The notes beneath the pieces are model-generated. The model was not told where the DNA came from and ran no database searches. It saw only the letters and a list, made by a program, of their open reading frames with translations. From assembly GCA_900551055.1 (NCBI GenBank), contig URUK01000015.1:1-57082 (forward strand): 57,082 nt of DNA. Direction: 5' to 3'. Positions 27,915 to 36,464 of this stretch are shown one piece after another (position 1 is the stretch's first letter; every line of letters starts with the position of its first letter). Made by a program: the position numbers and the translations under genes. This stretch comes from an uncultured Prevotella sp. GTDB taxonomy: Bacteria; Bacteroidota; Bacteroidia; Bacteroidales; Bacteroidaceae.

Positions 27915-29324
27915 TTACCACGTAACGCTCATACCGATATTCACGCTCGCGTTCGAGCTTAACGGTATGAACTCCTTGCTTGTCTTGCCGAGCAGATGGT
28001 CCATGCCAATAAAGAGGTTGTAACCCTTCGGGTGGATGTTGAGCACCCATCCCATGCTCGTCGTGAAGCTGTTTACAGCAAGGTTCACACCTCCGTCGAG
28101 ACATTTCAGAGGCTTCCAGTTAGCGCTCAGGCGGCCTTCCGTCCACGTAAACGCGCCCTTTATGCGAGTGCTGCTAAGCAGGCCGAACGTTATCTTGCGG
28201 TACACCGGCAGGTTGTATTCCGCCCCGAAGTTAAGCGTTGCGCCTATGCCGGTGGTGCGTCCGCCCTTGTTGCCGTTGTCTTTCAGGTTGACGAAGTCGG
28301 TTATCTGGTCGCCGTAATCGTCGGCCTGGTCGTCCATCGACACGCCGTCGCCGTCGTTGACGGATATGTCATGGAAGCCGTCAAACTCGAACCTGTCCGC
28401 CCGGTTTACAGCCTGCGCGTTCTCGCTCCAGCTGATGAAGCCGAGGTCGAGCACCGATGCGCTGACCCTCCAGTCGTCGTTTATCTGGTAAACGGCGCCG
28501 AGGTCGACAGCCATACCGAAGCCTCCGAGGCCGAAACCGTCTACGTCTACGTCGTCAACCTTCTCGTATTCGCCCCTGTCGGGATTGTTGTACTCGTCGG
28601 TTGCAGTCACATACGAAAAGCCTTTCAGCGACACGTCGGCTGTTGCCTTGCCGCTTACCGTCCACTTGTCGTCAGCCGCAAGGTCGGCCTTCAGGTCACG
28701 CATCTTCAGGTCGGCGCGGCCAAGTCCGAAGAGGAACTTCAGCTTTGCTCCTATGCGCAGCCTGTCGTTGATTTGGCGCGAATGGCCCAATGCCAGCTCG
28801 GCATACGACATTGCGTGGGCGTTCACGTCGCCAATGTTGTAGGTTTTATTGCCCGTGTTCTTCGCAAACTCGAACAGTTCATATGGCAGGGACACGCCGA
28901 ACGAGGTCTTGGAGTTTATCTCTATGGTATTATATCCGCCGAAAGCCTTGAAGCCGGCAGACAATATCGCGATGCCGACGTCGCCCATTATGCGGTTGTT
29001 TCCCTTGCTGAAGCCGTCCAAGGCCGCACTGTTCGATATGTAAGGGTTCATGAACGTAGTCAGCCTTTTGTCGCTTCCGTTGGGGTACATCGGGTTGTCC
29101 ATCACCACGTCCTTGTACCCGAAGTTGCCGTGCAGGTTGACGCTTATGTTGCCGAGAGCCGGTATCGACACGTAGTTCTGCTCGTTGCCGAAGGCCGGAT
29201 TCATGTCGTGGCGGAACTTGTAGTCGTCAGTAAAGTAGGCCGAATTAAGCCCCTGTGCCATCGCTCCGCCTGCGGCTACGGCCATGATGAAGGCGGCCGC
29301 ACACCTTATATATATATGTTTCAT
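27915..29324 (-). CDS. DUF5723 family outer-membrane protein
   Basis: A 469-residue exported protein of the DUF5723 family. A signal peptide (about 1-23, ending AMAQ) precedes the family N-terminus GLNSAYFTDDYKFRHDMNPAF. The remainder is rich in alternating hydrophobic strands (for example AVDLGAVYQINDDWRVSASV) and ends in an aromatic residue (MSVTW), the signature of an outer-membrane beta-barrel. Its function is unknown. It follows a lipoprotein gene by 24 nt in the same direction, so the two probably form one operon and may work together at the outer membrane. Confidence 0.83.
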   Translation of the reverse strand: MKHIYIRCAAAFIMAVAAGGAMAQGLNSAYFTDDYKFRHDMNPAFGNEQNYVSIPALGNISVNLHGNFGYKDVVMDNPMYPNGSDKRLTTFMNPYISNSAALDGFSKGNNRIMGDVGIAILSAGFKAFGGYNTIEINSKTSFGVSLPYELFEFAKNTGNKTYNIGDVNAHAMSYAELALGHSRQINDRLRIGAKLKFLFGLGRADLKMRDLKADLAADDKWTVSGKATADVSLKGFSYVTATDEYNNPDRGEYEKVDDVDVDGFGLGGFGMAVDLGAVYQINDDWRVSASVLDLGFISWSENAQAVNRADRFEFDGFHDISVNDGDGVSMDDQADDYGDQITDFVNLKDNGNKGGRTTGIGATLNFGAEYNLPVYRKITFGLLSSTRIKGAFTWTEGRLSANWKPLKCLDGGVNLAVNSFTTSMGWVLNIHPKGYNLFIGMDHLLGKTSKEFIPLSSNASVNIGMSVTW

Positions 29325-29348
29325 TGTTGTCTTGTCGTTATTTTGGGG

Positions 29349-31085
29349 TTAGTTGAAGTCGCCTATAATCTTTCCTACAAGCGTTACCTTGATGTCTTTG
29401 GCAACAAGCGAGTGCTTTTGGGCGTTGAGTGTCTTGCCGACAACGGCCTTGTTGCCGTCTGACGCGGCAGCTTCTATATTGAAGATGATGCCGTCGAGCC
29501 GCTTGAACGCACCCTCGCCAACCTGCCTGAGGTCAACCGACAGGGCTGTCTCGGCAGGCGTTTCGCCGTCTTCAGACGCCGCAACGGTATTGTTTACGGT
29601 TACTGTTATCTCGTCGTCGCCCATCTCGTTGCCGTCAACATCTACCGCCTTGGCATCCACGGTGAGGTAAGCCGGCACGCGGTTCTCCACCGTTGCGGCC
29701 AGGTTTATGTACGCTCCGTCGGCCAGTTCAAAGTCTTCAATGTCGTCATGCCAGCCGTCAAGGGTGTCCTTGTAGACAATCCTTGCATTCTCGTCGAACA
29801 TGATTGGCGCGTCGATGGTGTACGATGGCTGCACCATATAGTCGTGGTCAAACTCGAAATAGCTCTCCTCCGACGGGTCGGCATGCGCCGAAGCCTCGAA
29901 CGTTATGCGCTCGGGTATGGTCTCGACAAGGTCTGACAGGTTGGCGATAGCCTGCACGTCGTCGTACAGCGAATGGTCTATGCCCTCGTCCCTGCGGCAG
30001 AAGCATACCGTTGTCGTGCCCGAAGGATTGACCCGGAACTGCGGCACGGCCACTTCGGCAAGCTGGCTTCCGTCCTTGAACGAGCGTATCGTGCCGGTTA
30101 CGAGGCCTCCTACGGCCATGTCATTGCTTACGGTTATGATTATCTGCGGATTGTAAAGGTCAACGCGCACGCGACCGTCGGTAAGGAAGTCGGGCACACC
30201 TGTCACGTCTACATCACCAAGATTGTCGAGGTAAATCTCCGGAGTGAACGTTCCGGTTGCGCTCGTTATTTTGATGTCGTCCATCCGCATGGAGCTTCTT
30301 ATCTGGCTGCCGTCTATACCGGTATTGGTTGATGCGGTAGCCTCAACATCCACAAGGATGTCGCCTTCCATAACAACCTGGCGGTTTTCTATTGCCACAC
30401 GGCCGTTAACCTGCTTGTCCTCGGCGAAGTCGAGGCCGGTAAGGGTTACATCAAGGCTGAACGGACGGTTGGTCGGCACATTCTCGAAAACGAGCGTGTT
30501 GCCGTCAGCGCCAGGCACGACTCCCACGATTTCCATGTATGATGGCAGCGTAACGGCCATCCGGCGCACCGTGCTTACTGCCGAGCTTAACGCCGCCGGG
30601 AAGTTGACGGTGAACGTAAGGTCGGTGTTTAAAGCAACGTGTGAAAGCGACGTTACTTCCTCTGGCAGGCTGCCGGAGTATGAAAACGACTGCGCCTTGC
30701 CGCCTGCGGTAATGTCGAAGCCCATGCCTCCCGTCGACGGAACAGCGCTTATCTCGACAACTCCCTCAACAGGTTCCGTGCTTTGCTCCACCTCTATGGC
30801 GGCGATACGCGGACGGGCGGGCTCCGCATCGCCGCCTTCCTGCGTGAAAACGTAGTCGCCGTTATCCCTTACTACCACGCACTCCGAGCCGTCAAGCTCA
30901 AGTACGTCTTCCAGCTTGATGACATTCGTCGAGCTTACCGGCAACGTAAGGCCGTCGCCGCCAATGCCGACAGTCATGTCCACGTCGTCGAAATCGTAGT
31001 TGTCATCCTGACAACCGGTCAACGCAAGTACGCCCGCCACTGCTACGCAGGGCAGGAGTTTTGCTACAAAATCATAAATTCTCAT
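29349..31085 (-). CDS. Large secreted lipoprotein, function unknown
   Basis: A 578-residue lipoprotein. The signal peptide ends in ALTGC, followed by an Asp-rich stretch (QDDNYDFDDVDMTVG) that could act as a surface lipoprotein export signal, which in Bacteroidetes is typically a few charged residues after the Cys. The rest appears all-beta with several repeated domain-like blocks (for example VRVDLYNPQIIITVSNDMAV), compatible with Ig-like modules. I do not recognise a named family. It is the first gene of an operon with the DUF5723 barrel, which suggests a surface complex. A -7 element lies about 80 nt upstream. Confidence 0.7.
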   Translation of the reverse strand: MRIYDFVAKLLPCVAVAGVLALTGCQDDNYDFDDVDMTVGIGGDGLTLPVSSTNVIKLEDVLELDGSECVVVRDNGDYVFTQEGGDAEPARPRIAAIEVEQSTEPVEGVVEISAVPSTGGMGFDITAGGKAQSFSYSGSLPEEVTSLSHVALNTDLTFTVNFPAALSSAVSTVRRMAVTLPSYMEIVGVVPGADGNTLVFENVPTNRPFSLDVTLTGLDFAEDKQVNGRVAIENRQVVMEGDILVDVEATASTNTGIDGSQIRSSMRMDDIKITSATGTFTPEIYLDNLGDVDVTGVPDFLTDGRVRVDLYNPQIIITVSNDMAVGGLVTGTIRSFKDGSQLAEVAVPQFRVNPSGTTTVCFCRRDEGIDHSLYDDVQAIANLSDLVETIPERITFEASAHADPSEESYFEFDHDYMVQPSYTIDAPIMFDENARIVYKDTLDGWHDDIEDFELADGAYINLAATVENRVPAYLTVDAKAVDVDGNEMGDDEITVTVNNTVAASEDGETPAETALSVDLRQVGEGAFKRLDGIIFNIEAAASDGNKAVVGKTLNAQKHSLVAKDIKVTLVGKIIGDFN

Positions 31086-31165
31086 CAGCTTATTTTAATG
31101 AATGTAAATGTCAAATTCTCTCAAAAACATGATACTTAAACATGATTTCGTATTGGTTTGCGGTG

Positions 31166-31173
31166 CAAAGCTA
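31166..31173 (-). promoter_or_regulatory. -7 element for the lipoprotein-DUF5723 operon
   Basis: On the minus strand TAGCTTTG fits TAnnTTTG. The leader to the ATG at 31085 would be about 75 nt. No standard -33 box is clear. Confidence 0.45.
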
Positions 31174-31572
31174 TATAAATTATTTTAAAATTTTGACACA
31201 ATTTAATTATTTTAATAAAATTGTAAACAACCTGTATAAAATATGTTTACACCGAACAGCACAATCACTTCCCCTCAGACCCTACATGAAGCAAGGACAG
31301 GGGGAGGTGAATAATAGAGTAAAAAATAATTCATCCGTGACTATATATCGATTATGTTGGTTCTAAAACCACTGTGGCTAACGGCCAACGGCATTACGTA
31401 AAGGCACACAAACGCGGCAACGACAACGCCACAACGCCACCAAAAAGGTTTGTGCTGCAAAATTATATAATTATATCTAAATTACCCCCCCCATTAGCTA
31501 AAAGACGTTAAATGAACCATTATGAAACAAATCGCATGCAAGCGTACAAGGCACGGCGGCCATTTACAATTT

Positions 31573-31660
31573 GAAAGACGGCAAAACGGACAGCAAAAGG
31601 CCACCTTTTACAACGCAAAAGACCGTCTTTTGCAGACCAATATGCCACCTTTTGGAATGC
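31573..31660. repeat. 4 x 22-nt repeat array (copy 7)
   Basis: Units start at 31573, 31595, 31617 and 31639; the second is nearest the consensus. It lies in the 742-nt divergent gap between the lipoprotein operon and ddh. The rest of that gap is AT-rich, with one run of C at about 31486-31493, and I see no gene in it. Confidence 0.83.
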
Positions 31661-31779
31661 CGCCGCAACGCGGTTACGTTTTATCACATAATCGACCACA
31701 AAACAAACAGATTGTAATTTACGCGCATTTTTTTACAATTCTTACATCACCGAAGCAACCTGTTTACATGCAATATTAT

Positions 31780-31787
31780 TAACTTTG
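31780..31787 (+). promoter_or_regulatory. -7 element before ddh
   Basis: TAACTTTG fits TAnnTTTG and lies 40 nt before the ATG at 31828. Confidence 0.5.
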
Positions 31788-31827
31788 CACCCCTGAAACA
31801 AACAATACACTTAACATTTACGCAGAT

Positions 31828-32727
31828 ATGAAGAAAATCAGAGCAGCCGTAGTAGGCTACGGCAACATCGGGAAATTCACCGTTGAGGCGCTCGAAGCAG
31901 CCCCCGACTTCGAAATCGCCGGCATCGTAAGGCGCAGCGGAGCCGACAACAAACCGGCAGAGCTGGCGCAGTATGACGTGGTAAAGGACATAACAGAGCT
32001 GAAAGACGTCGACGTGGCCATACTCGCCACACCGACACGCAGCTGCGAAGAATACGCTACAAAGATACTGCCGCTGGGCATCAACACCGTTGACAGCTTC
32101 GACATTCACGGAAACATAGCGCAATACCGCAAGAACCTCATGCAGATATGCAAGGAGCACGGACGCGTGGCGGTAATAGCCGCCGGCTGGGACCCGGGGT
32201 CGGACAGCGTAGTGCGCACCCTCATGGAGAGCCTTGCGCCCAAAGGCTTGAGCTATACCAACTTCGGCCCGGGCATGAGCATGGGCCACTCGGTATGCGT
32301 CCGCTCTAAGAAAGGCGTTAAAGACGCGCTCTCGCTCACCGTACCCAAGGGCGAAGGCATACACCGCCGCATGGTTTACGTCGAGCTGGAGGACGGCGCA
32401 AGCCTTGAAGAAGTGACAAAGGCCGTGAAGGAAGACCCCTACTTCGCCAGCGACGAGACTTACGTCATCGCAGTGCCGAGCGTCGACGCGGTAAAGGATA
32501 TGGGCCACGGAGTGAACCTTGTGCGCAAAGGCGTGAGCGGAAAGACGCAGAACCAGCGCTTCGAATTCAACATGAGCATCAACAACCCGGCACTCACCGC
32601 CCAGGTGCTCGTCAACGTTGCACGCGCGTCAATGCGCCAGCAGCCCGGCTGCTACACCATGATTGAAATACCGGTAGTCGACCTCCTGCCCGGCGACAGG
32701 GACGAGTGGGTAAGCCACTTGGTGTAA
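31828..32727 (+). CDS. ddh: meso-diaminopimelate D-dehydrogenase
   Basis: A 299-residue NADP-dependent dehydrogenase. The N-terminal Rossmann fold starts with AVVGYGNIGKFTVEAL. The specific DAP-dehydrogenase blocks ATPTRSCEEYATKILPLGIN, VDSFDIHG and AAGWDPGSDSVVR are present. It catalyses reductive amination of tetrahydrodipicolinate to meso-DAP in one step, feeding both lysine and peptidoglycan synthesis. Its length matches the shorter type found in Bacteroidetes rather than the roughly 320-residue actinobacterial enzyme. The gene is single and ends at a perfect inverted repeat. Confidence 0.92.
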   Translation: MKKIRAAVVGYGNIGKFTVEALEAAPDFEIAGIVRRSGADNKPAELAQYDVVKDITELKDVDVAILATPTRSCEEYATKILPLGINTVDSFDIHGNIAQYRKNLMQICKEHGRVAVIAAGWDPGSDSVVRTLMESLAPKGLSYTNFGPGMSMGHSVCVRSKKGVKDALSLTVPKGEGIHRRMVYVELEDGASLEEVTKAVKEDPYFASDETYVIAVPSVDAVKDMGHGVNLVRKGVSGKTQNQRFEFNMSINNPALTAQVLVNVARASMRQQPGCYTMIEIPVVDLLPGDRDEWVSHLV

Positions 32728-32730
32728 GAA

Positions 32731-32836
32731 AATTAAGAATTAAGAGTTAAGAATTAAGAAAAATACCATTGTCGGTTGGAAGAAACATCAACCTGCAATG
32801 GTATTTTTCTTAATTCTTAACTCTTAATTCTTAATT
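32731..32836. repeat. Heptad-type long inverted repeat (copy 6, perfect)
   Basis: Two 41-nt arms (32731-32771 and 32796-32836) are perfectly complementary, with a 24-nt loop. The outer parts are TAAGAAT/TAAGAGT heptads and the inner part is TACCATTG / CAATGGTA. It lies between the convergent ddh and pepC-like genes and touches the pepC stop codon. Confidence 0.9.
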
Positions 32837-34251
32837 CAATCGTCCGGCAAGAACAGCGGGTCTTCTGGCATTACCATTACAGGCTTCTGCTCGTATTGCT
32901 TCAACATCTTAGCAGGAACGTACTTCTTGTCAACCACGAGGCGGAACATGTACTCGTTAAACCACTCGTTTGTCATCACGAGGCAGCCCTTCTGGCCGTA
33001 GTCCGCGCCCCAACTGTTCTCCACTTTCCACATCAACGGCTTGCCGTCTTTATCCAGGTTGACCGCCGTGAGGGTCATGGCGTGGGTCGAACCGCTGTCG
33101 TATGTCATTATGCGCTCGGCCTTGTTCATGGCGAAGTCAGTGCCGAACAGCGTGCCGTAGCTGTAGTTCTTGAGGTCGCAATAGCCGCGCTTGTTGTCGA
33201 GGAACTTGCCGACGTCATACGAGCTGTACATCTTGCGTCCGTCCTTCAGCGACGCTATGGCCAGCCGGGCGATGTCTTCCATCGGCAGGTTTAGGTATTT
33301 CCAGTTCGTGCCGTCATACGTGTGGCGGTCAAGCTCCACCTCGTATGTCTTGTAATACTCGCGGCGAGGGTCGTTCATCACCATTATGAACGAGCCCATC
33401 ACGGGCTTGTCGCCCATTATCTCGGCGGCAAATGTCACGGGATTGTAGGTCTTCGCATCGGTAACGGTGCGCCCGTCCTTGTTCTTGAAAGCGTAAGTGA
33501 ACTCCGTAGGCGGCTCCCCTATCACGAGCGCAAGCATGCGGTAAATGGTTGCAAGCATGTGTGTCTTCTCAACGTTGATGTCGGCCTGCGACTTGCCTTG
33601 CGCCACCATGCCGCGCAGTTTCAGTCCGTATTCGCGCAGTTTCGACTTCAGCAGCTGCGCCATGCGCGACGTGTTCTCGGCCGAATAAGTCTCGGGCATC
33701 ACCTCGGAGGGCACAAGTCCGTACTTCGACACCAAGTCGGCAACGCCGCAGTAAGTACCTCCGTCGTTGATGGGACTCTTGAAGAAGAAGCGCACACGCT
33801 CGTCGTCCATCGGCTTGTCGGCACAATCGACAACGCCCTGGAGGAACAGGTTGGCCTTCTCCAGCTGGTCGTAGAAGAACAGATAGGCGTGAGACAGCTC
33901 CACGGTGAGCGAGTCAGTGCGCTGCGCAAAGTCCGAACGGAGCACGTTGAAGCCGCTGAACATCCAGCAACGGCCGCTCTGCTTCTGGTCGGTGATGCTC
34001 TGCGAGGGTGTCTCCACGCTGAAGTAAGTGTCCACCTTGCCGTTGTTGGCATAGTTCTTCGCCAGCGCGTCTATGCTGTTTCCAGCCAAAGCGTTGCGCA
34101 AGGCAGAATTTACTGCGGTGCCCGGCTGTTCCTTCTTGATGCTCTCAAGCATATCGGCCGATATGCCTCCGCCCTTTGTCTGTGCCGCGGCAGGCAGCGA
34201 CATGGCCGCCAGCAAGAGCCCGGACACGATGAAAGTCTTTGTTTTGTTCAT
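32836..34251 (-). CDS. C1-family aminopeptidase (PepC / bleomycin hydrolase type), exported
   Basis: A 471-residue papain-fold peptidase of the C1B group. A signal peptide (about 1-23, ending AAAQ) is unusual for this mostly cytoplasmic family but common in Bacteroidetes. The catalytic Cys is in QKQSGRCWMFSGFNVL (near residue 98), His in GSTHAMTLTAVN (near 400) and Asn in WKVENSWGADYG (near 425). It would trim peptides in the periplasm. The frame opens at 34290, but ATG 34251 starts the signal peptide and sits 26 nt after an exact promoter. Confidence 0.87.
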   Translation of the reverse strand: MNKTKTFIVSGLLLAAMSLPAAAQTKGGGISADMLESIKKEQPGTAVNSALRNALAGNSIDALAKNYANNGKVDTYFSVETPSQSITDQKQSGRCWMFSGFNVLRSDFAQRTDSLTVELSHAYLFFYDQLEKANLFLQGVVDCADKPMDDERVRFFFKSPINDGGTYCGVADLVSKYGLVPSEVMPETYSAENTSRMAQLLKSKLREYGLKLRGMVAQGKSQADINVEKTHMLATIYRMLALVIGEPPTEFTYAFKNKDGRTVTDAKTYNPVTFAAEIMGDKPVMGSFIMVMNDPRREYYKTYEVELDRHTYDGTNWKYLNLPMEDIARLAIASLKDGRKMYSSYDVGKFLDNKRGYCDLKNYSYGTLFGTDFAMNKAERIMTYDSGSTHAMTLTAVNLDKDGKPLMWKVENSWGADYGQKGCLVMTNEWFNEYMFRLVVDKKYVPAKMLKQYEQKPVMVMPEDPLFLPDD

Positions 34252-34276
34252 TTCAATTAGATTTAATATTTGGTTA

Positions 34277-34307
34277 CAAAGATAATGCAAACCGAGCGCA
34301 ATGCAAA
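34277..34307 (-). promoter_or_regulatory. Consensus promoter for the C1 peptidase gene
   Basis: On the minus strand: TTTG (34307-34304), a 19-nt spacer, TATCTTTG (34284-34277). A degenerate second copy of the same promoter block lies at 34372-34408. Confidence 0.75.
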
Positions 34308-34450
34308 AGAAAAGTGAGAGAATTGAACTTTTCTTTTCATTGCCGAGGTGCAGCTTATCTTATCAAAAGATAATGAAAACCGGGCGCAACGCAAAAGAAA
34401 AGCGACTCACATGAACTTCTATCATCAATCCCAAAAGGCTTCTGGCAATC

Positions 34451-34546
34451 GTCATGCCGCACGGCGGTGCGGCATCCAGAAAACACAAAGAACAACAAAT
34501 GACATTAGCTGCATACACTGGATGCCGCATCGCCGTGCGGCATGAC
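34451..34546. repeat. Nested GC-rich inverted repeat
   Basis: Arms of 29 nt (34451-34479 and 34518-34546) match with one mismatch. Each arm is itself a palindrome (GCCGCAC..GTGCGGC). It lies in the 942-nt gap between the C1 peptidase and csgG, which also holds a GGGAGGG repeat (34613-34645), a 4 x 22 array and the csgG leader. Confidence 0.82.
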
Positions 34547-34612
34547 AATTACCGAGTACCTCGATTAAGGCCAATTGAAATACATTATGCCATTAAGCAA
34601 ACAGTGGTAATC

Positions 34613-34645
34613 AAGCTTCCTCCCTTCGGAGGGCTGGGGTGGGTG
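34613..34645. repeat. GGGAGGG-type repeat, single copy
   Basis: AAGCTTCCTCCCTTCGGAGG followed by GCTGGGGTGGGTG matches the right arm of the repeats at 2777-2795 and 27872-27907. No opposite arm is nearby. Confidence 0.7.
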
Positions 34646-34670
34646 TCTGGTTGGGCTGGGCTTGCTTTTT

Positions 34671-34758
34671 AAAAGGTGGCCTTTCGCAGTGCGAAAGGCC
34701 ACCTTTTACCGTGTAAAAGGCCGTGTTTTGCAATGCAAAACACGGCCTTTTGCGGAGG
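34671..34758. repeat. 4 x 22-nt repeat array (copy 8)
   Basis: Units start at 34671, 34693, 34715 and 34737. Units 1-2 (34671-34707) and 3-4 (34715-34751) each form a palindrome with 18-nt perfect arms and one central base. The tail CATTGATTATCAGACAGTTA follows. It is nearly identical to copy 9 on the other side of the csgG operon. Confidence 0.9.
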
Positions 34759-34905
34759 CATTGATTATCAGACAGTTAGCCAGTACCAAGATTCCATATC
34801 TTAAAATGTAAACCTTTTGTTTACATTTTGCAAACAAAAGATATATTTTTAATTACAATATGACACAAAATAAACACAAAAGAACATTTATTTTAGATTT
34901 TTTAT

Positions 34906-34913
34906 TATCTTTG
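34906..34913 (+). promoter_or_regulatory. -7 element for the csgG operon or leader RNA
   Basis: TATCTTTG fits TAnnTTTG. The region upstream is very AT-rich and no TTTG box at standard spacing is seen. Transcription would begin near 34920, leaving about 275 nt before the csgG ATG. Confidence 0.5.
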
Positions 34914-34917
34914 CATC

Positions 34918-35193
34918 GTGTATGGTGTATGCCGTACCGCAGACATTAAGGAATTATAAGAAGCGTTATGTTAAGCTTGCACGTGTAGCTCCGGGACATT
35001 CCGGGAAGGCACAAGTAACGGCATACAGGATCATTACGCTACGACGCGAATTGCCGTTGGCACACTTGCCTACATCCTGTAAAATCACGAGAGACAACCG
35101 TCAAAGAAGTGATACATATCAGTTCCACGCTTCAAACGTTTACAATGGGCTTATCGGGACTGTAAGCCCGCAGTCAACTAAACCAATACAACC
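34918..35193 (+). other. Long structured leader (or small RNA) before csgG
   Basis: The stretch between the -7 element and csgG can fold. GTATGCCGTAC (34927-34937) pairs with GTAACGGCATAC (35015-35026, one bulge). TACAGGAT (35024-35031) pairs with ATCCTGTA (35074-35081), which competes with the first stem for three bases. GGGCTTA (35147-35153) pairs with TAAGCCC (35163-35169). It also contains an open 91-codon frame (34922-35197) whose TGA overlaps the csgG ATG. This could be a regulatory leader, a separate small RNA, or a leader peptide gene. I cannot name an RNA family. Confidence 0.4.
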
Positions 35194-36123
35194 ATGAAGA
35201 AAATGCTTTTGTTGGCCTTCGCCTTGCTGGCGGTCGGCACGGCACAGGCTCAGAGAAAGACCGAAACCGTCGAAACCCCAAAGGCCGAAACCACAGCAAT
35301 TGACAAGAAAACAATCAAACGCAAGGTGGCAATAGGCCGCTTTTCAAACGAAACGCAGTATGCCAAGGGCATATTCTACGACCGTGAGAACGACCCGATG
35401 GGCAAACAAGCGTTGGACATTCTTTCAGCCAAGCTCGCGGCATCGGACAAGTTCATACTCCTCGAACGCGGCGACTTGGCAGCACTTTTGGAGGAAAGCC
35501 AAAACGGTGGAACAAGCCTTTCAACCATCGGCGCCGACTACCTTATAATTGGTTCGATAACACAATTCGGACGAAAGAACACCGGCAAAAGCGGAGTTTT
35601 CTCAACAACGAAGACCCAAACAGTTGAAGCCGCCGTGTCAATACGCCTTGTCGACGTTTCGTCAGGTCTTATAATATACTCCGACGAGGCAAAAGGCACC
35701 GCCGAACTTACCACCAAAACGACAATGGGAGTAGGTGGAAAAGCCGACTATGACGCCACCCTTAGCGACAAGGCTATATCCGAAGCGATAGGCCAATTGG
35801 TTGAAAACATCATCAATAAATGTACCGACAAGCCGTGGCGTACATATTTCCTGTCATACGACAGCGATGCGGTGCTCATCGGCGGAGGTGCAAGCCAAGG
35901 CCTTGAACCAGGCGACACATTCGACGTAATGACAAAAGGCAAGAAGGTGAAGAACCCCCAAACCGGCATACTCATTGAACTTCCGGGCAAGAAAATCGGC
36001 ACGGTGAGCATAGTATCGTCAGCCGGAGACACGCCCGAAACGGAGTATTCGTTCGTCACTTATTCTGGAAGCACACCCATAGACGCCAACAACTTAACCA
36101 ATTATTACATAGTACAGCAATGA
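35194..36123 (+). CDS. CsgG/LpoB-like exported protein
   Basis: A 309-residue protein of the CsgG family. The signal peptide (about 1-19) ends in AQAQ and has no lipobox Cys, unlike the lipoprotein CsgG of curli secretion, so this version should be soluble in the periplasm or anchored another way. The core (about 45-220) has VAIGRFSNETQ, LLERGDLAALLEE, GADYLIIGSITQFGRK and VSIRLVDVSSGLIIYSDEAKG, all typical of the family. A C-terminal extension (about 225-309) is beta-rich. It is the first gene of a four-gene operon with 4-nt overlaps. The partners (DUF4810 and GNA1162) mark it as the CsgG homologue of that uncharacterised lipoprotein set, not a curli pore. Confidence 0.82.
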   Translation: MKKMLLLAFALLAVGTAQAQRKTETVETPKAETTAIDKKTIKRKVAIGRFSNETQYAKGIFYDRENDPMGKQALDILSAKLAASDKFILLERGDLAALLEESQNGGTSLSTIGADYLIIGSITQFGRKNTGKSGVFSTTKTQTVEAAVSIRLVDVSSGLIIYSDEAKGTAELTTKTTMGVGGKADYDATLSDKAISEAIGQLVENIINKCTDKPWRTYFLSYDSDAVLIGGGASQGLEPGDTFDVMTKGKKVKNPQTGILIELPGKKIGTVSIVSSAGDTPETEYSFVTYSGSTPIDANNLTNYYIVQQ

Positions 36124-36464
36124 AAAAGACATTATTATCGCTAATGTTCTGCGCCATGATGGCCGCTCTGTGCGGCTGCAAAGCAAACTATCCGGTGGCG
36201 CAACAGAGTGGCGACGACGACGTGGCCTACCTCATTTTCGTAAGTACAAGCGATTCGCGCAACAAGGACGTGGAGGTGTTTGTTGACGACAAGACCCGTT
36301 TTACGGCGCGAACCGTGAAGTCACGCAAGTCAAACCGCCGCGGCACACGTTACTCTGTGCAGACAGGAAAGCGCAAAGTCAGGGTGGTGCTTGATGGCAA
36401 GACGCTTTACGACAAATATGTATTTTTATCACCACAAGAAACCAAAAAGATAACATTGCCATGA
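36120..36464 (+). CDS. Small lipoprotein with PEGA-like domain
   Basis: A 114-residue lipoprotein: the signal peptide ends in ALCGC (Cys20). The mature part is one small beta domain, with DVEVFVDDKTRF followed by SVQTGKRKVRVVLDGKTLYD and a final FLSPQETKKITLP; this pattern (x-V-x-V-D, then G-x-x-x-V-x-V) resembles PEGA domains. I do not recognise a named family. The ATG overlaps the csgG stop and the stop overlaps the DUF4810 ATG, both by 4 nt. As far as I recall the usual three-gene set (CsgG, DUF4810, GNA1162) lacks this gene, so it may be a Bacteroidetes addition. Confidence 0.75.
   Translation: MKKTLLSLMFCAMMAALCGCKANYPVAQQSGDDDVAYLIFVSTSDSRNKDVEVFVDDKTRFTARTVKSRKSNRRGTRYSVQTGKRKVRVVLDGKTLYDKYVFLSPQETKKITLP

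Noticed and set aside
27996..29462. 488-codon open frame opposite the DUF5723 gene
   Set aside because: Same reason: antisense shadow with His/Val/Ala-rich sequence and no recognisable family.
35194..36123. CsgG homologue as part of a curli system
   Set aside because: No csgA, csgB, csgE or csgF is nearby, the lipobox is missing, and the partners point to the DUF4810/GNA1162 set.
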